Under the pieces are notes generated by a model, which was not told where the DNA came from, ran no database searches, and saw nothing but the letters and a program-made list of their open reading frames with translations. A stretch of DNA of 64,000 bases. It comes from Opitutia bacterium. GTDB lineage: Bacteria > Verrucomicrobiota > Verrucomicrobiia > Opitutales > UBA953. The stretch spans positions 1 to 64,000 of the forward strand of contig BGOI01000001.1 of the NCBI GenBank assembly GCA_003569165.1. The letters are read 5' to 3'. Positions 7,854 through 16,248 of this stretch are shown piece by piece (position 1 is the stretch's first letter; the number at the start of each line of letters is the position of its first letter). The position numbers and the translations under genes are program-made.

Positions 7854-7975
7854 CGGTTGATCAGTTGAACCGTTGGCAGGTTGAATCGAGGGAAATCAAG
7901 GAACCCGGAGGAAAACCGTGGGTCATAACCCGACGTCTCCTCCAGCCAACAATTCAACCGTTCAACTAGGGCCAA
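7854..7975. repeat. Phrase repeat GTTGATCAGTTGAACCG with inverted partner
   Basis: The 22-base sequence at 7856-7877 recurs exactly at 41334-41355. About 70 bases downstream, 7942-7968 carries a looser inverted form (AACAATTCAACCGTTCAAC), followed by a small AGGGCC/GGCCCT hairpin. It lies between the cyclotransferase gene and the DUF6797 gene. The function is unknown. Confidence 0.6.
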
Positions 7976-8054
7976 AGGGGCCCTCAATACGGTGGACAGC
8001 GGGGGGCGGATTCATCAATCCTGCCCCTACCCCGCCACCCCCATTTCCCCTCAC

Positions 8055-10637
8055 ATGACATCCCTGACCCGCACCTCCCTGTCCCTGGCACTCGCGCTGG
8101 CGGCCGTGACCGGCCTCGCCCAAGACGCGACCAAGAAGCCCGAAGCCAAGCCCGCCGCCAAGTGGGAAGCGATGGACTACGGCCGCTTCCTCTCGGCCTC
8201 GATCGATAACACTCAAGGCAAGAGCCCCTTCGACCAGAAGGGCTGCGCGGCCAACAAGGCCGTGCTGGTGAACCTCGGCAACCGCGAAGCGGGTTACGCC
8301 TTCGACACTGAGACGCTCCGCGGCGCTGGCGCCTGGACCGGCGGCTGGATGCAAACCAAGGGCGTCGCCTTTGACGGTAAGCACGGCCCCAACCCTGGCC
8401 CCGCGGTTGGCGCCAAGGTGTTCTTCGAAACCAACCCCGGCCCCGGCTGGAGCTTCAACGGCACTTTCAACGAAACCCGCACCCTACCTAAAGGACCCGA
8501 AGGCGTGATGGCCAAAATCGCTCTCGGCCCGCTCCCGCGCGAACACGCCAAGTATCAGGGCCTCTACCTCCACGGCGACCGCGTCGTCTTCGCCTACACC
8601 GTCGGTTCCGCCGAAGTGCTGGAAAGCGCCGAGATGGAAAACGTCGGCGGCACCATCGTCCTCTCCCGCTCCTTCACCGTCGTGAAGGGCGAACTGGATT
8701 CCTCCGTTCGACTCCTGGACCTCCCCTACGGCGGCAAGGTCGACCTCGCCGACGGCGCCAACGCCATCGTGCGCGTCGAGGTCCCGCTGCCGGCCACCCC
8801 TGCTCCCGGCAAGAAGGCCGACACGAAGGTCAAAACCAAGGTCGCCAAGAACGCTCCGGCCATCGTGAAGCCCGCCGATGAGCTCACCACCGTGACCGTC
8901 AACGGCCTGCCGGCCGGCTCGATCCTCAGCAACAAGGGCAACTTCCTCTCACTCAAGCTCACCAAGGTCGCCGCCGGCACCTCGTTCAAGGTCTCATTTG
9001 CCCACGGCGCCATCAACGCCGGCGACGTGCTCCGCAAAGTACCCTCCAAGGTCGCCGCCGCGACTGACCTACGCGCCTTTACCCAAGGCGGCCCCGCCCA
9101 CTGGGCCCAGGACGTCGTGACCGAAGGCGTACTCGGTGAGACCGACCAGGCCAAGCAGATCGACTCGCTCAAGTCCCGCATCGAAGGCGAACAGGACTCT
9201 GCCCAGAAGCAGTCCCTCAAGGACCAACTCACCGAGCTCCTCGCCGCCCCCTACGTCGTCGACACCGTCACCGTGCCCGCCGAGAACCCTTACAATTCCT
9301 GGATCCGCGTCGGCGCGATCGACTTCTTCAAGGACGGCCGCATCGCCTTCGCCACCTGGAGCGGCGACGTCTGGGTCGGCAAGTTCGCCGACGATAAACT
9401 CAGCAAAATCACTTGGCATCGCTACGCCACCGGCATCTTCCACGGCCTTGGCCTGAAGATCGTCGACGAGAAGATCTACGTCCTCGGCCGCGACCAAATC
9501 ACGCTCCTGCACGATTTCAACAAGGACGGCGAAGCCGACTTCTACCAGAACTTCAACAACGACGTCCAGGTCACGTCGAACTTCCACGAGTTCACGTTCG
9601 ACCTCCAGACGGACTCGCAGGGCAACTTCTACTTCCTCAAGGGCGGACCCGTGAATCCGGGAGGCCGCGGCTGGGGCCCCCTTAGCGAGCACCATGGTTG
9701 CATCTTCAAGGTCTCGCCTGACGGAAAGAAGTTCGAAGTCTACGCCACTGGTATCCGCGCTCCGAACGGTATGGGCGTCGGACCCAACGGCGAAATCTCC
9801 AACGGCGATAACCAGGGTACCTGGGTCCCCGTCGACTACATCCACTTCTCCAAGCCCGGTGAATTCATCGAAGTGCCCGACCTCTCGCACCGCGCCCCAG
9901 CTCCGACGAAGTACAGCCCGCATCTCTGCTGGCTCCCGTACGACGTCGACAACTCCAACGGCGGCCAGATCTGGGTACCCGCCAACAAAGGCAAGTGGGG
10001 TCCGTTCGAAGGCCGCATGCTTTACATGTCTTACGGAAAGTCCTCGCTCTTCGCGGTCTTACAGGAGCGCGTGGGTGACGTCCCCCAGGGCGGCGTGGTG
10101 AAGTTCCCGCTCAAGTTTGCCACCGGCCTGATGCGCGCGCGCTTCAGCCCCACGGACGGCCAGCTCTACGTCGCCGGCCTCAAGGGCTGGCAGACCAATG
10201 GCGTGAAGGACGGTGCAATCCAGCGCGTCCGCTACACGGGTAAGTCCGTGACGATGCAGGAAGCCCTCCACGTCTCGAAGAAGGGCATCACGATTCGCTT
10301 CACCGGCGCGCTCGACAAGAAGTCCGCCTCCGACCCGCAGAACTGGGCCATCGAACAGTATAACTACCTCTGGTCCGGCGCCTATGGCTCCGACACCTAC
10401 AAGGTCAGCAAGCCCGAGGAAAAGGGCTCCGACCAGGTCGCGATTCAATCCGTCAAGCTCGCCGATGACGGCAAGTCGGTCTTCCTCGAAGTGGCCGGCC
10501 TCGTGCCAGTCATGCAGATGCGGATCAAGATGAACGTGAAGGCCGTCGACGGTTCGCGCGTGCCGGACGATATCGCCCACACGATCAACGTCGTCCCGGA
10601 CAAGGAAGGCGAAGACTACCGCTCGTTCGCCAAGTAA
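8055..10637 (+). CDS. DUF6797 domain-containing secreted protein
   Basis: The 860-residue secreted protein has a signal peptide (MTSLTRTSLSLALALAAVTG, cut near LAQ). The N-terminal third, with YGRFLSASIDN and the central GPNPGPAVGAKVFFE, is typical of DUF6797 proteins of Verrucomicrobia and Planctomycetes. The middle (about residues 410-720) looks like a beta-propeller related to PQQ-dependent dehydrogenase-like proteins (NPYNSWIRVGAIDFFKDG, FATWSGDVWVG, APNGMGVGPNGEISNGDNQG). No CXXCH heme motif is present; the pentaheme protein just downstream may supply electron transfer. The ATG at 8055 was chosen because it opens the signal peptide; an upstream in-frame start at 7992 would bury it. The substrate is unknown, with a carbohydrate-related role inferred from neighbours. 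Confidence 0.75.
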   Translation: MTSLTRTSLSLALALAAVTGLAQDATKKPEAKPAAKWEAMDYGRFLSASIDNTQGKSPFDQKGCAANKAVLVNLGNREAGYAFDTETLRGAGAWTGGWMQTKGVAFDGKHGPNPGPAVGAKVFFETNPGPGWSFNGTFNETRTLPKGPEGVMAKIALGPLPREHAKYQGLYLHGDRVVFAYTVGSAEVLESAEMENVGGTIVLSRSFTVVKGELDSSVRLLDLPYGGKVDLADGANAIVRVEVPLPATPAPGKKADTKVKTKVAKNAPAIVKPADELTTVTVNGLPAGSILSNKGNFLSLKLTKVAAGTSFKVSFAHGAINAGDVLRKVPSKVAAATDLRAFTQGGPAHWAQDVVTEGVLGETDQAKQIDSLKSRIEGEQDSAQKQSLKDQLTELLAAPYVVDTVTVPAENPYNSWIRVGAIDFFKDGRIAFATWSGDVWVGKFADDKLSKITWHRYATGIFHGLGLKIVDEKIYVLGRDQITLLHDFNKDGEADFYQNFNNDVQVTSNFHEFTFDLQTDSQGNFYFLKGGPVNPGGRGWGPLSEHHGCIFKVSPDGKKFEVYATGIRAPNGMGVGPNGEISNGDNQGTWVPVDYIHFSKPGEFIEVPDLSHRAPAPTKYSPHLCWLPYDVDNSNGGQIWVPANKGKWGPFEGRMLYMSYGKSSLFAVLQERVGDVPQGGVVKFPLKFATGLMRARFSPTDGQLYVAGLKGWQTNGVKDGAIQRVRYTGKSVTMQEALHVSKKGITIRFTGALDKKSASDPQNWAIEQYNYLWSGAYGSDTYKVSKPEEKGSDQVAIQSVKLADDGKSVFLEVAGLVPVMQMRIKMNVKAVDGSRVPDDIAHTINVVPDKEGEDYRSFAK

Positions 10638-10660
10638 CTGAGGCGAAATCCTCACGGCGA

Positions 10661-10690
10661 AAGGCCCGGTTCACACCGGGCCTTTTTGTT
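10661..10690 (+). terminator. Intrinsic terminator after the DUF6797 gene
   Basis: A 10-bp stem AAGGCCCGGT/ACCGGGCCTT with a TCAC loop is followed by TTTGTT. It separates the DUF6797 gene from the cytochrome gene. Confidence 0.85.
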
Positions 10691-10742
10691 GGGGGCTTGC
10701 CTGACGGCGGGAATACCTCCCAATAGGAAGCGTCCCGCCGCT

Positions 10743-12734
10743 ATGTTTTTCCGCCGCCTCCTCTGCCTGCTCGCCGCGACCCTCGCGACCACCCTCTCCG
10801 CGCAGGACCTGCCCGGGCTCAAGGTGACGTTCACTGCCGCCGGGAAGACCGACGTCCGCTCCGATCGCCTACTCGCCCTCACCGTCCCCGCCGGCCAAGC
10901 ACCCACGCCCTTCCTCGCCGTGGGTCCGTTCGCCGTAAAGTGGGAAGGCGATCTGCAATCGCCTCTGCGCGGCACGTTCAAACTGAGCGCCGAATCCTCC
11001 GGTAAATTCAAGCTGAGCCTCAACGGCCAGCCGCTCCTCGATGGTCCTGGCATCAAGACCGTGCAGCTGAACAAAGGGGCCAACCGCATCGTCGCCGAAA
11101 TCGCCAGCGCCGACAAGGGCGACACCTTCGTCCGACTCAGCTGGGCTTCGAAAGATTTCCCGCTCGAGCCTGTCCCGCCCACGCTCCTGACGCACCCGGC
11201 CGACAAGGAACTCGACGTCGCCACGCAGCGCCGCGACGGCCGCCTGCTCTTCGCACAGATGAACTGTGCCGCCTGCCACGCCGACCCCGCGCTCCTGCCC
11301 GCCAAGGGAACCGGCATGCCGGAACATGGACAGATCGCCCCGCTGCTCTCCGAGCTCGGCACGAAATTCAAGGCGCCCTTCCTTGCCGACTGGATCCATG
11401 ACCCGCACTCCATCCGCCCGCATTCGCTGATGCCCAAGGTCTTCGCCGGTGCTGGCGCCGAACAGAAGGCCGCTGACCTCGCCGCCATGCTCACGCAGGG
11501 CGCCACGCCTAAGGTTGGCGCGGTCGACCTCAAACTCGCCCCACAAGGCGGCGAACTCTTCGCTAACCTCGGCTGTATCGCCTGCCACCAGCGCCCCGAC
11601 GCCGAAGGCAAGGACGCACAGGACCGCGTGCCGATGGGACACATCGCCGACAAGTGGCACCCCGCCGCGCTCATGGAATACCTGCAGGATCCAGCCAAGC
11701 ACTACCCGGCCACGCGCATGCCCCACTTCCGCCTCGAAGAGGAAGAAGCCTCCCAACTCGCGGCCTACCTGCTCGCGAATTCACGCATCATCAAGCGCCA
11801 GGCCCTAGCCGGCGATGCGACCCGAGGCGCCAACCTACTCGTCAGCGCGGGTTGCCTGAACTGCCACGCCGGCATGCCCGCCACGACCCAGCCGACCCTC
11901 GCGACCGTGCTCAAGGCCGGCGACAAGGGCTGTCTTTCCGCCGACGACAAAGCCCGCGCCACCGCGCCTGACTTCGCGCTGACGGACAAGCAGCGCGCCT
12001 CGCTCAAGGCATTCCTTGCGACCGACCTCGCTTCGCTCAAGCAGGACACTCCGGCCGAATTCGCCGAACGCCAGATCAAGAATCTCAACTGCGTCGCCTG
12101 CCACGCGCGCGACGGCGCCGTCAGCACCTGGACCAAGGTCGACGGCGAAGCGAAGAAACTGCGCGACGCCCTGCCGCCGAAGGAACACGTCGAAGGCGAG
12201 CCGGTGCACGACGCGCCCATCCCGCCGCTCACCTGGCTCGGCGAGAAACTGCGTCACGACTGGATGAGCAAGTTCATCGCTGGACAGATCGAAGATAAGC
12301 CACGCCCCTGGCTCATCGGCCAGATGCCTGCTTTCGCTCACTACGCCGATGGCCTGGCGCTCGGCCTCAACCACCAGCACGGCCTGCCGCAGAACGAAGT
12401 CGCCGAGCCGGCTGGCGACGCCGAGAAAATCGCCAACGGCGAGAAACTGATCGGCGCTGACGGCGGCTTCAACTGCATCACGTGTCACGCCGTCGGTGAC
12501 ACGGAAGCCACCGCCGTCTTCGAAGCTCCGGCCATCAACTTCGCGCAGTCCGCCGAACGCCTCCGCAAGGGCTACTTCCACCGCTGGACCCTAGCGCCGA
12601 CGCGCATTGATCCGGACACCAAGATGCCCAAGTATGCCGACCCCGAAGGTGTGACTCAGCTCTCCGACCCCTACGAAGGCAAGGGACCAGCCCAGTTCGA
12701 AGCCATCCGGCAGTATATTAAGTCGGTGAAGTAG
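10743..12734 (+). CDS. Secreted cytochrome c protein with five heme motifs
   Basis: The 663-residue protein begins with a signal peptide (MFFRRLLCLLAATLATTLSA). Residues about 25-140 look like a PA14-type or similar beta-sandwich (VGPFAVKWEGDL, GTFKLSAESSGKFKLSLNG, NRIVAEI). Five CXXCH heme-binding motifs follow: CAACH (175), CIACH (278), CLNCH (371), CVACH (450) and CITCH (578). It is therefore a periplasmic multiheme electron carrier or oxidase subunit. PA14-cytochrome fusions of this sort occur in Planctomycetes and Verrucomicrobia beside dehydrogenase-like propellers, and here it directly follows the DUF6797 protein. ATG at 10743 was chosen over an upstream in-frame start because it begins the signal peptide. 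Confidence 0.8.
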   Translation: MFFRRLLCLLAATLATTLSAQDLPGLKVTFTAAGKTDVRSDRLLALTVPAGQAPTPFLAVGPFAVKWEGDLQSPLRGTFKLSAESSGKFKLSLNGQPLLDGPGIKTVQLNKGANRIVAEIASADKGDTFVRLSWASKDFPLEPVPPTLLTHPADKELDVATQRRDGRLLFAQMNCAACHADPALLPAKGTGMPEHGQIAPLLSELGTKFKAPFLADWIHDPHSIRPHSLMPKVFAGAGAEQKAADLAAMLTQGATPKVGAVDLKLAPQGGELFANLGCIACHQRPDAEGKDAQDRVPMGHIADKWHPAALMEYLQDPAKHYPATRMPHFRLEEEEASQLAAYLLANSRIIKRQALAGDATRGANLLVSAGCLNCHAGMPATTQPTLATVLKAGDKGCLSADDKARATAPDFALTDKQRASLKAFLATDLASLKQDTPAEFAERQIKNLNCVACHARDGAVSTWTKVDGEAKKLRDALPPKEHVEGEPVHDAPIPPLTWLGEKLRHDWMSKFIAGQIEDKPRPWLIGQMPAFAHYADGLALGLNHQHGLPQNEVAEPAGDAEKIANGEKLIGADGGFNCITCHAVGDTEATAVFEAPAINFAQSAERLRKGYFHRWTLAPTRIDPDTKMPKYADPEGVTQLSDPYEGKGPAQFEAIRQYIKSVK

Positions 12735-12965
12735 GACGAATCAGGACTAGGGCTAGGGCCAGGGCTGGGGTCAGCCTACACCAACTGATACCTAAATGAT
12801 TCATAATAGGTTATTAGGAATCCACGGCTAGCCATCCCCCCCACCCCTGCCCCTGCCCCTACCCCTTTCCGGCCGTCCTGCCGTTATTCGGTTAGGCGGT
12901 GCCTAGGAACATTCTCGACTCATCGGGCATCTCAATATGCTCACTCTTCACCCCCAGTCATATCT
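12735..12965. promoter_or_regulatory. Promoter-bearing spacer before the Gfo/Idh gene
   Basis: This 231-base spacer contains a purine-rich phrase run (GGGCTAGGGCCAGGGC), an AT-rich island at about 12784-12825 in otherwise GC-rich DNA, and a pyrimidine run (CCCCTGCCCCTGCCCC) that is roughly the complement of the first. The AT-rich island is the likely promoter area. No terminator hairpin was found. Confidence 0.35.
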
Positions 12966-14519
12966 ATGTCCCACCTCAATCGTCGTACGTTCATCAAGAA
13001 CTCCGCCCTGGCTGCCGCCGTGGCGGGACTCAGTGCCCAGACCTATGCCCAGTCCGCTGGCGCCAACGGTGACCTCCGCGTCGCCGTCGTCGGCTTCCGC
13101 AGCCGCGGTCTGGAACACATCAGGGAGCTCAAGAAGATCAAGGGCGTCCGCATCGTCGCCCTCTGCGACGTCGACTCCAATGTCGTCGCCAAGGGCCTGA
13201 AGGACAACCCGGGCGCCAAGGGCTACACCGACATGCGAAAGATGCTCGAAGACAAGGACATCGACGCCGTCTCCATCGCCTCCCCGAATCACCAGCACTC
13301 CATCCAGGGCATCTGGTCGCTGCAGGCCGGCAAGCACCTCTACGTCGAAAAGCCCCTTTCGCATAACATCTTCGAAGGCCAGCAGCTCGTCGCCGCCTCG
13401 AACCACTTCTCCAAGCTCGTCGTCCAGGCCGGCACCCAGAGCCGCTCCGGCGCCGGCATCCGCGCCGCCATCAAGGACGTCCACGCCGGCAAGTACGGCA
13501 AGGTGAAGCTCGCCCGCGCCATCTGCTACAAGCGCCGCAAGTCCATCGGTCCGGCCCAGAAGAACGCCATCCCCTCCGAGATCGACTACGACCTCTGGCA
13601 CGGCCCGGCCGACATCCAGGAATCCATCCGCGGCAACGAGACCGACAAGGTCCAGCACGCCGCCAACAACGGCCCGGTCCACTACGATTGGCACTGGTTC
13701 TGGAACTACGGCGGCGGCGACCTGTGCAACCAAGCGATCCACGAGATCGACATCGCCCGCTGGTTCCTGAACACGCACGAAGTCTCCGCTGAGGTCGTGT
13801 CCGTCGGCGGCCGCTTCGGCTATGTCGACTGCGCCGAGACCCCGAACACCTTCATCTCGATCCATAACTACGCCGACGCCCCGCTCATCACCGAAGTCTA
13901 CGGCCTCACCTCCGACGGTCAGATCAACGGCGCGATGAACAAGTTCGGCAAGTTCTCCGAACTCAACAAGGGACAGAAGTCGGCAAAGACCCCGGAAATC
14001 GGCATCATCGTCGAGTGCGAAAACGCCACCATCGTCGTCCCGGACTACAACTCCGCCCAAGTCTACGACAAGGACGGCAAGTTCGTAAAGACCTACGGCA
14101 AGACCGTCGACGCGGTCGACCTCACCGGCGGCGCCTCCGGCCACCACGCCAACTGGGTCGCCGGCATCCGCAAGGGTTCCTCCGCCGACATTTACGCCCC
14201 GGTGCGCGAGTGCCACCTGTCCACCGCCCTCGTCCACTCCGCCAACATCTCCTTCCGCCTCGGTGCGAAGAAGAGCGCCGGCGAGATCAAGGAAGCGCTC
14301 AAGGCCAGCTCCGGCCTCTCCGAAGCCTTCGGTCGTATGGCCGAGCACCTCGGCCGTAACGGCGTGAACCTCGACGAGTCCAAGGCCGTCCTCGGCGTCC
14401 CGCTCACCCAGGACACGAAGACCGAACTCTTCACCGGCGCCAACGCCGAGGCCGCCAACCGCGACCTCGTGGCCAAGCGCACCGGCCGCAAGGGCTTCGA
14501 GATCCCGACCACGTTCTAA
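12966..14519 (+). CDS. Tat-exported Gfo/Idh/MocA-family oxidoreductase
   Basis: The 517-residue NAD(P)-dependent oxidoreductase has a twin-arginine signal (NRRTFIKNSALAAAVAG; Arg 6 and 7), so it is probably exported folded with its cofactor. The Rossmann fold starts at LRVAVVGFRSRG. The dinucleotide-binding half also shows VRIVALCDVD and the family motif YVEKPLSHN, with the lysine that normally acts in catalysis. The C-terminal half carries GGGDLCNQAIHEIDIARW. Secreted members are very common in Planctomycetes and Verrucomicrobia and act on sugars, glycosides or inositols. Position before a DUF1080 lipoprotein and three sulfatases fits the newer view that such oxidoreductases and DUF1080 proteins work together in 3-keto glycoside cleavage; that link is inferred. 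Confidence 0.9.
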   Translation: MSHLNRRTFIKNSALAAAVAGLSAQTYAQSAGANGDLRVAVVGFRSRGLEHIRELKKIKGVRIVALCDVDSNVVAKGLKDNPGAKGYTDMRKMLEDKDIDAVSIASPNHQHSIQGIWSLQAGKHLYVEKPLSHNIFEGQQLVAASNHFSKLVVQAGTQSRSGAGIRAAIKDVHAGKYGKVKLARAICYKRRKSIGPAQKNAIPSEIDYDLWHGPADIQESIRGNETDKVQHAANNGPVHYDWHWFWNYGGGDLCNQAIHEIDIARWFLNTHEVSAEVVSVGGRFGYVDCAETPNTFISIHNYADAPLITEVYGLTSDGQINGAMNKFGKFSELNKGQKSAKTPEIGIIVECENATIVVPDYNSAQVYDKDGKFVKTYGKTVDAVDLTGGASGHHANWVAGIRKGSSADIYAPVRECHLSTALVHSANISFRLGAKKSAGEIKEALKASSGLSEAFGRMAEHLGRNGVNLDESKAVLGVPLTQDTKTELFTGANAEAANRDLVAKRTGRKGFEIPTTF

Positions 14520-14531
14520 GCTCCTCCGACG

Positions 14532-14565
14532 AAGCGGAGCGGTCGCCAGGCCGCTCCGCTTTTTC
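14532..14565 (+). terminator. Intrinsic terminator after the Gfo/Idh gene
   Basis: An 11-bp stem AAGCGGAGCGG/CCGCTCCGCTT with an 8-nt loop is followed by TTTC. Confidence 0.85.
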
Positions 14566-14590
14566 ATCTCTAAACCAAATCACACGTACC

Positions 14591-16123
14591 ATGAAAAAGA
14601 ACCTACTCCTCCTGAGCCTCACGGCCGCCGCCCTCCTTATCGTCGGCTGCGCCAACGATGCCCAGACCACCGCCACCAAGGCCGCCCCAGGCGCGCCGAA
14701 GGGTAACCCCAACAAGGTCGAGATCTTCAACGGCAAGGACCTCACGGGCTTCAAGAAGCTCGGCGGCGAAGCCTCCTACGCCGTCAGCCCCGAGGGCAAC
14801 CTCGTCGGCACCTCGACGCTCAATACGCCGAACACATTTCTCGCGACCGACAAGGACTACTCCAACTTCGTGCTCGAGTATGACTTCAAGAACGACCCGC
14901 GCCTGAACTCGGGCGTGCAGTTCCGTAGCCGCTCCGAAGCCAAGGAAGTCACCTACAAGGGCGGCGACGGCAAGCCCGCCAAGGTCCCGGTCGGCCGCGT
15001 CCACGGCTACCAGGCTGAGATTGATACCGATCCGAAGAACGTGAAGAAGGACGCCACCGAGGCCCGCATGTGGTCCGCTGGCCTCTACGAAGAAGGACGT
15101 CGCGGCTGGATCTTCCCCGGTTTCGGCGGCGGCGATGCCCTCGCCTTCTCCAAGCAGGGTCGCGAGCTCTCCAAGATCGGCGAATGGAACCACGTGAAGG
15201 TCGAAGCCAACGGTAACCGCATCCGCACCTGGTTTAACGGCGTGCAGCGCGTCGATGTGCGCGACGACGGCTACAAGAGCGGCTTCATCGCCTTCCAGGT
15301 CCACGGCATCGGCAAGGACGCCGCCAAGGCCGGCACCACGGTCGAATGGCGCAACATCTCGCTCACGAAGATCAACGACAACAGCCTGACCGACTCCGAG
15401 AAGGCCGACGGCTGGAAGCTCCTCTTCGACGGCCGCTCCAGCAAGGGCTGGCGCTCCGCCAAGGGCCCCGACTTCCCCAAGGAAGGCTGGTCCATCGAAC
15501 GCGGCATGCTCCACACCGCCGCTTCGGGCGGCAAGGAATCCGCCGCCGCCGGCGACATCATCACGGTCGACCGCTTCAAGGAGTTCGAGGTGTCCGTCGA
15601 CTTCAAGCTCACCAAGGGCGCCAACAGCGGCCTGAAGTACTTCGTGCAGCCGAACCTCAACCAGGGCGCCGGCTCGGCCTTCGGCCTGGAGTTCCAGATG
15701 CTCGACGACGCCGTCCACCCGGACGCGAAGCTCGGCCGCGACGGCAACCGTACGGTGGCCTCGCTCTACGACCTGAAGACCGCTACGAACAAGCGCGCCA
15801 ACCGTATCGGCGATTGGAACAACGCTTACGTCATCGCCAAGGGCACCAAGGTCGAACACTGGCTCAACGGCTCCCTGGTGATCTCCTACGATCGTAACAC
15901 CGAAGAGTTCCGCGCCCTCGTCGCGAAATCGAAGTACGCCGACCCCAAGTACGGTAAGAGTTTTGGCGAGTGGGCCGACGGCCACATCCTTCTCCAGGAA
16001 CACGGCGACGAGGTCTGGTTCAAGAACGTGAAGCTCCGCGACCTCGCCCCGGCCCCGAAGCCGGCCGCGAAGGGTGGCAAGAAGGCTCCGGCCAAGAAGG
16101 CCGACGCCCCTGCCAAGAAGTAA
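14591..16123 (+). CDS. Lipoprotein with two DUF1080 domains
   Basis: The 510-residue lipoprotein has signal MKKNLLLLSLTAAALL and lipobox IVGC. Two DUF1080 (3-keto-disaccharide hydrolase/LamG-like) domains follow in tandem. The first starts at VEIFNGKDLTGFKKLGG with FVLEYDFKNDPRLNSGVQFR; the second starts at WKLLFDGRSSKGWRS with FEVSVDFKLTKGANSGLKYF. Both end in strands of the type VWFKNVKLRDL. The C-terminus is a Lys/Ala/Pro-rich tail (KGGKKAPAKKADAPAKK), common in this genome. Some DUF1080 proteins cleave 3-keto-glucosides; others may only bind sugars. The domain duplication is clear; the activity is inferred. The Gfo/Idh gene lies 71 bases upstream with a terminator between. Confidence 0.85.
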   Translation: MKKNLLLLSLTAAALLIVGCANDAQTTATKAAPGAPKGNPNKVEIFNGKDLTGFKKLGGEASYAVSPEGNLVGTSTLNTPNTFLATDKDYSNFVLEYDFKNDPRLNSGVQFRSRSEAKEVTYKGGDGKPAKVPVGRVHGYQAEIDTDPKNVKKDATEARMWSAGLYEEGRRGWIFPGFGGGDALAFSKQGRELSKIGEWNHVKVEANGNRIRTWFNGVQRVDVRDDGYKSGFIAFQVHGIGKDAAKAGTTVEWRNISLTKINDNSLTDSEKADGWKLLFDGRSSKGWRSAKGPDFPKEGWSIERGMLHTAASGGKESAAAGDIITVDRFKEFEVSVDFKLTKGANSGLKYFVQPNLNQGAGSAFGLEFQMLDDAVHPDAKLGRDGNRTVASLYDLKTATNKRANRIGDWNNAYVIAKGTKVEHWLNGSLVISYDRNTEEFRALVAKSKYADPKYGKSFGEWADGHILLQEHGDEVWFKNVKLRDLAPAPKPAAKGGKKAPAKKADAPAKK

Positions 16124-16144
16124 GCCTCGCCTGAGGCTCCTGCG

Positions 16145-16177
16145 AAGGCCGGACGACGTAAGTCGCCCGGCCTTTTC
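16145..16177 (+). terminator. Intrinsic terminator after the DUF1080 lipoprotein gene
   Basis: The stem AAGGCCGG...CGAC pairs with GTCG...CCGGCCTT, with one mismatch, a GTAA loop, and TTCTTT following. Confidence 0.8.
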
Positions 16178-16248
16178 TTTGGCCAAGTGGCTGAGGCGTT
16201 GCATGCCGCCCGCCGCTCGGCTTAATAGGCACAACCCCAAGCCATGCC

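Noticed and set aside
12948-14567. 539-codon open frame antisense to the Gfo/Idh gene
   Set aside because: Same GC effect; the sense strand has a Tat signal and clear Rossmann motifs.
14603-16240. 545-codon open frame antisense to the DUF1080 lipoprotein gene
   Set aside because: Composition-driven antisense frame with no recognisable domain; the sense gene has a lipobox and two clear domains.
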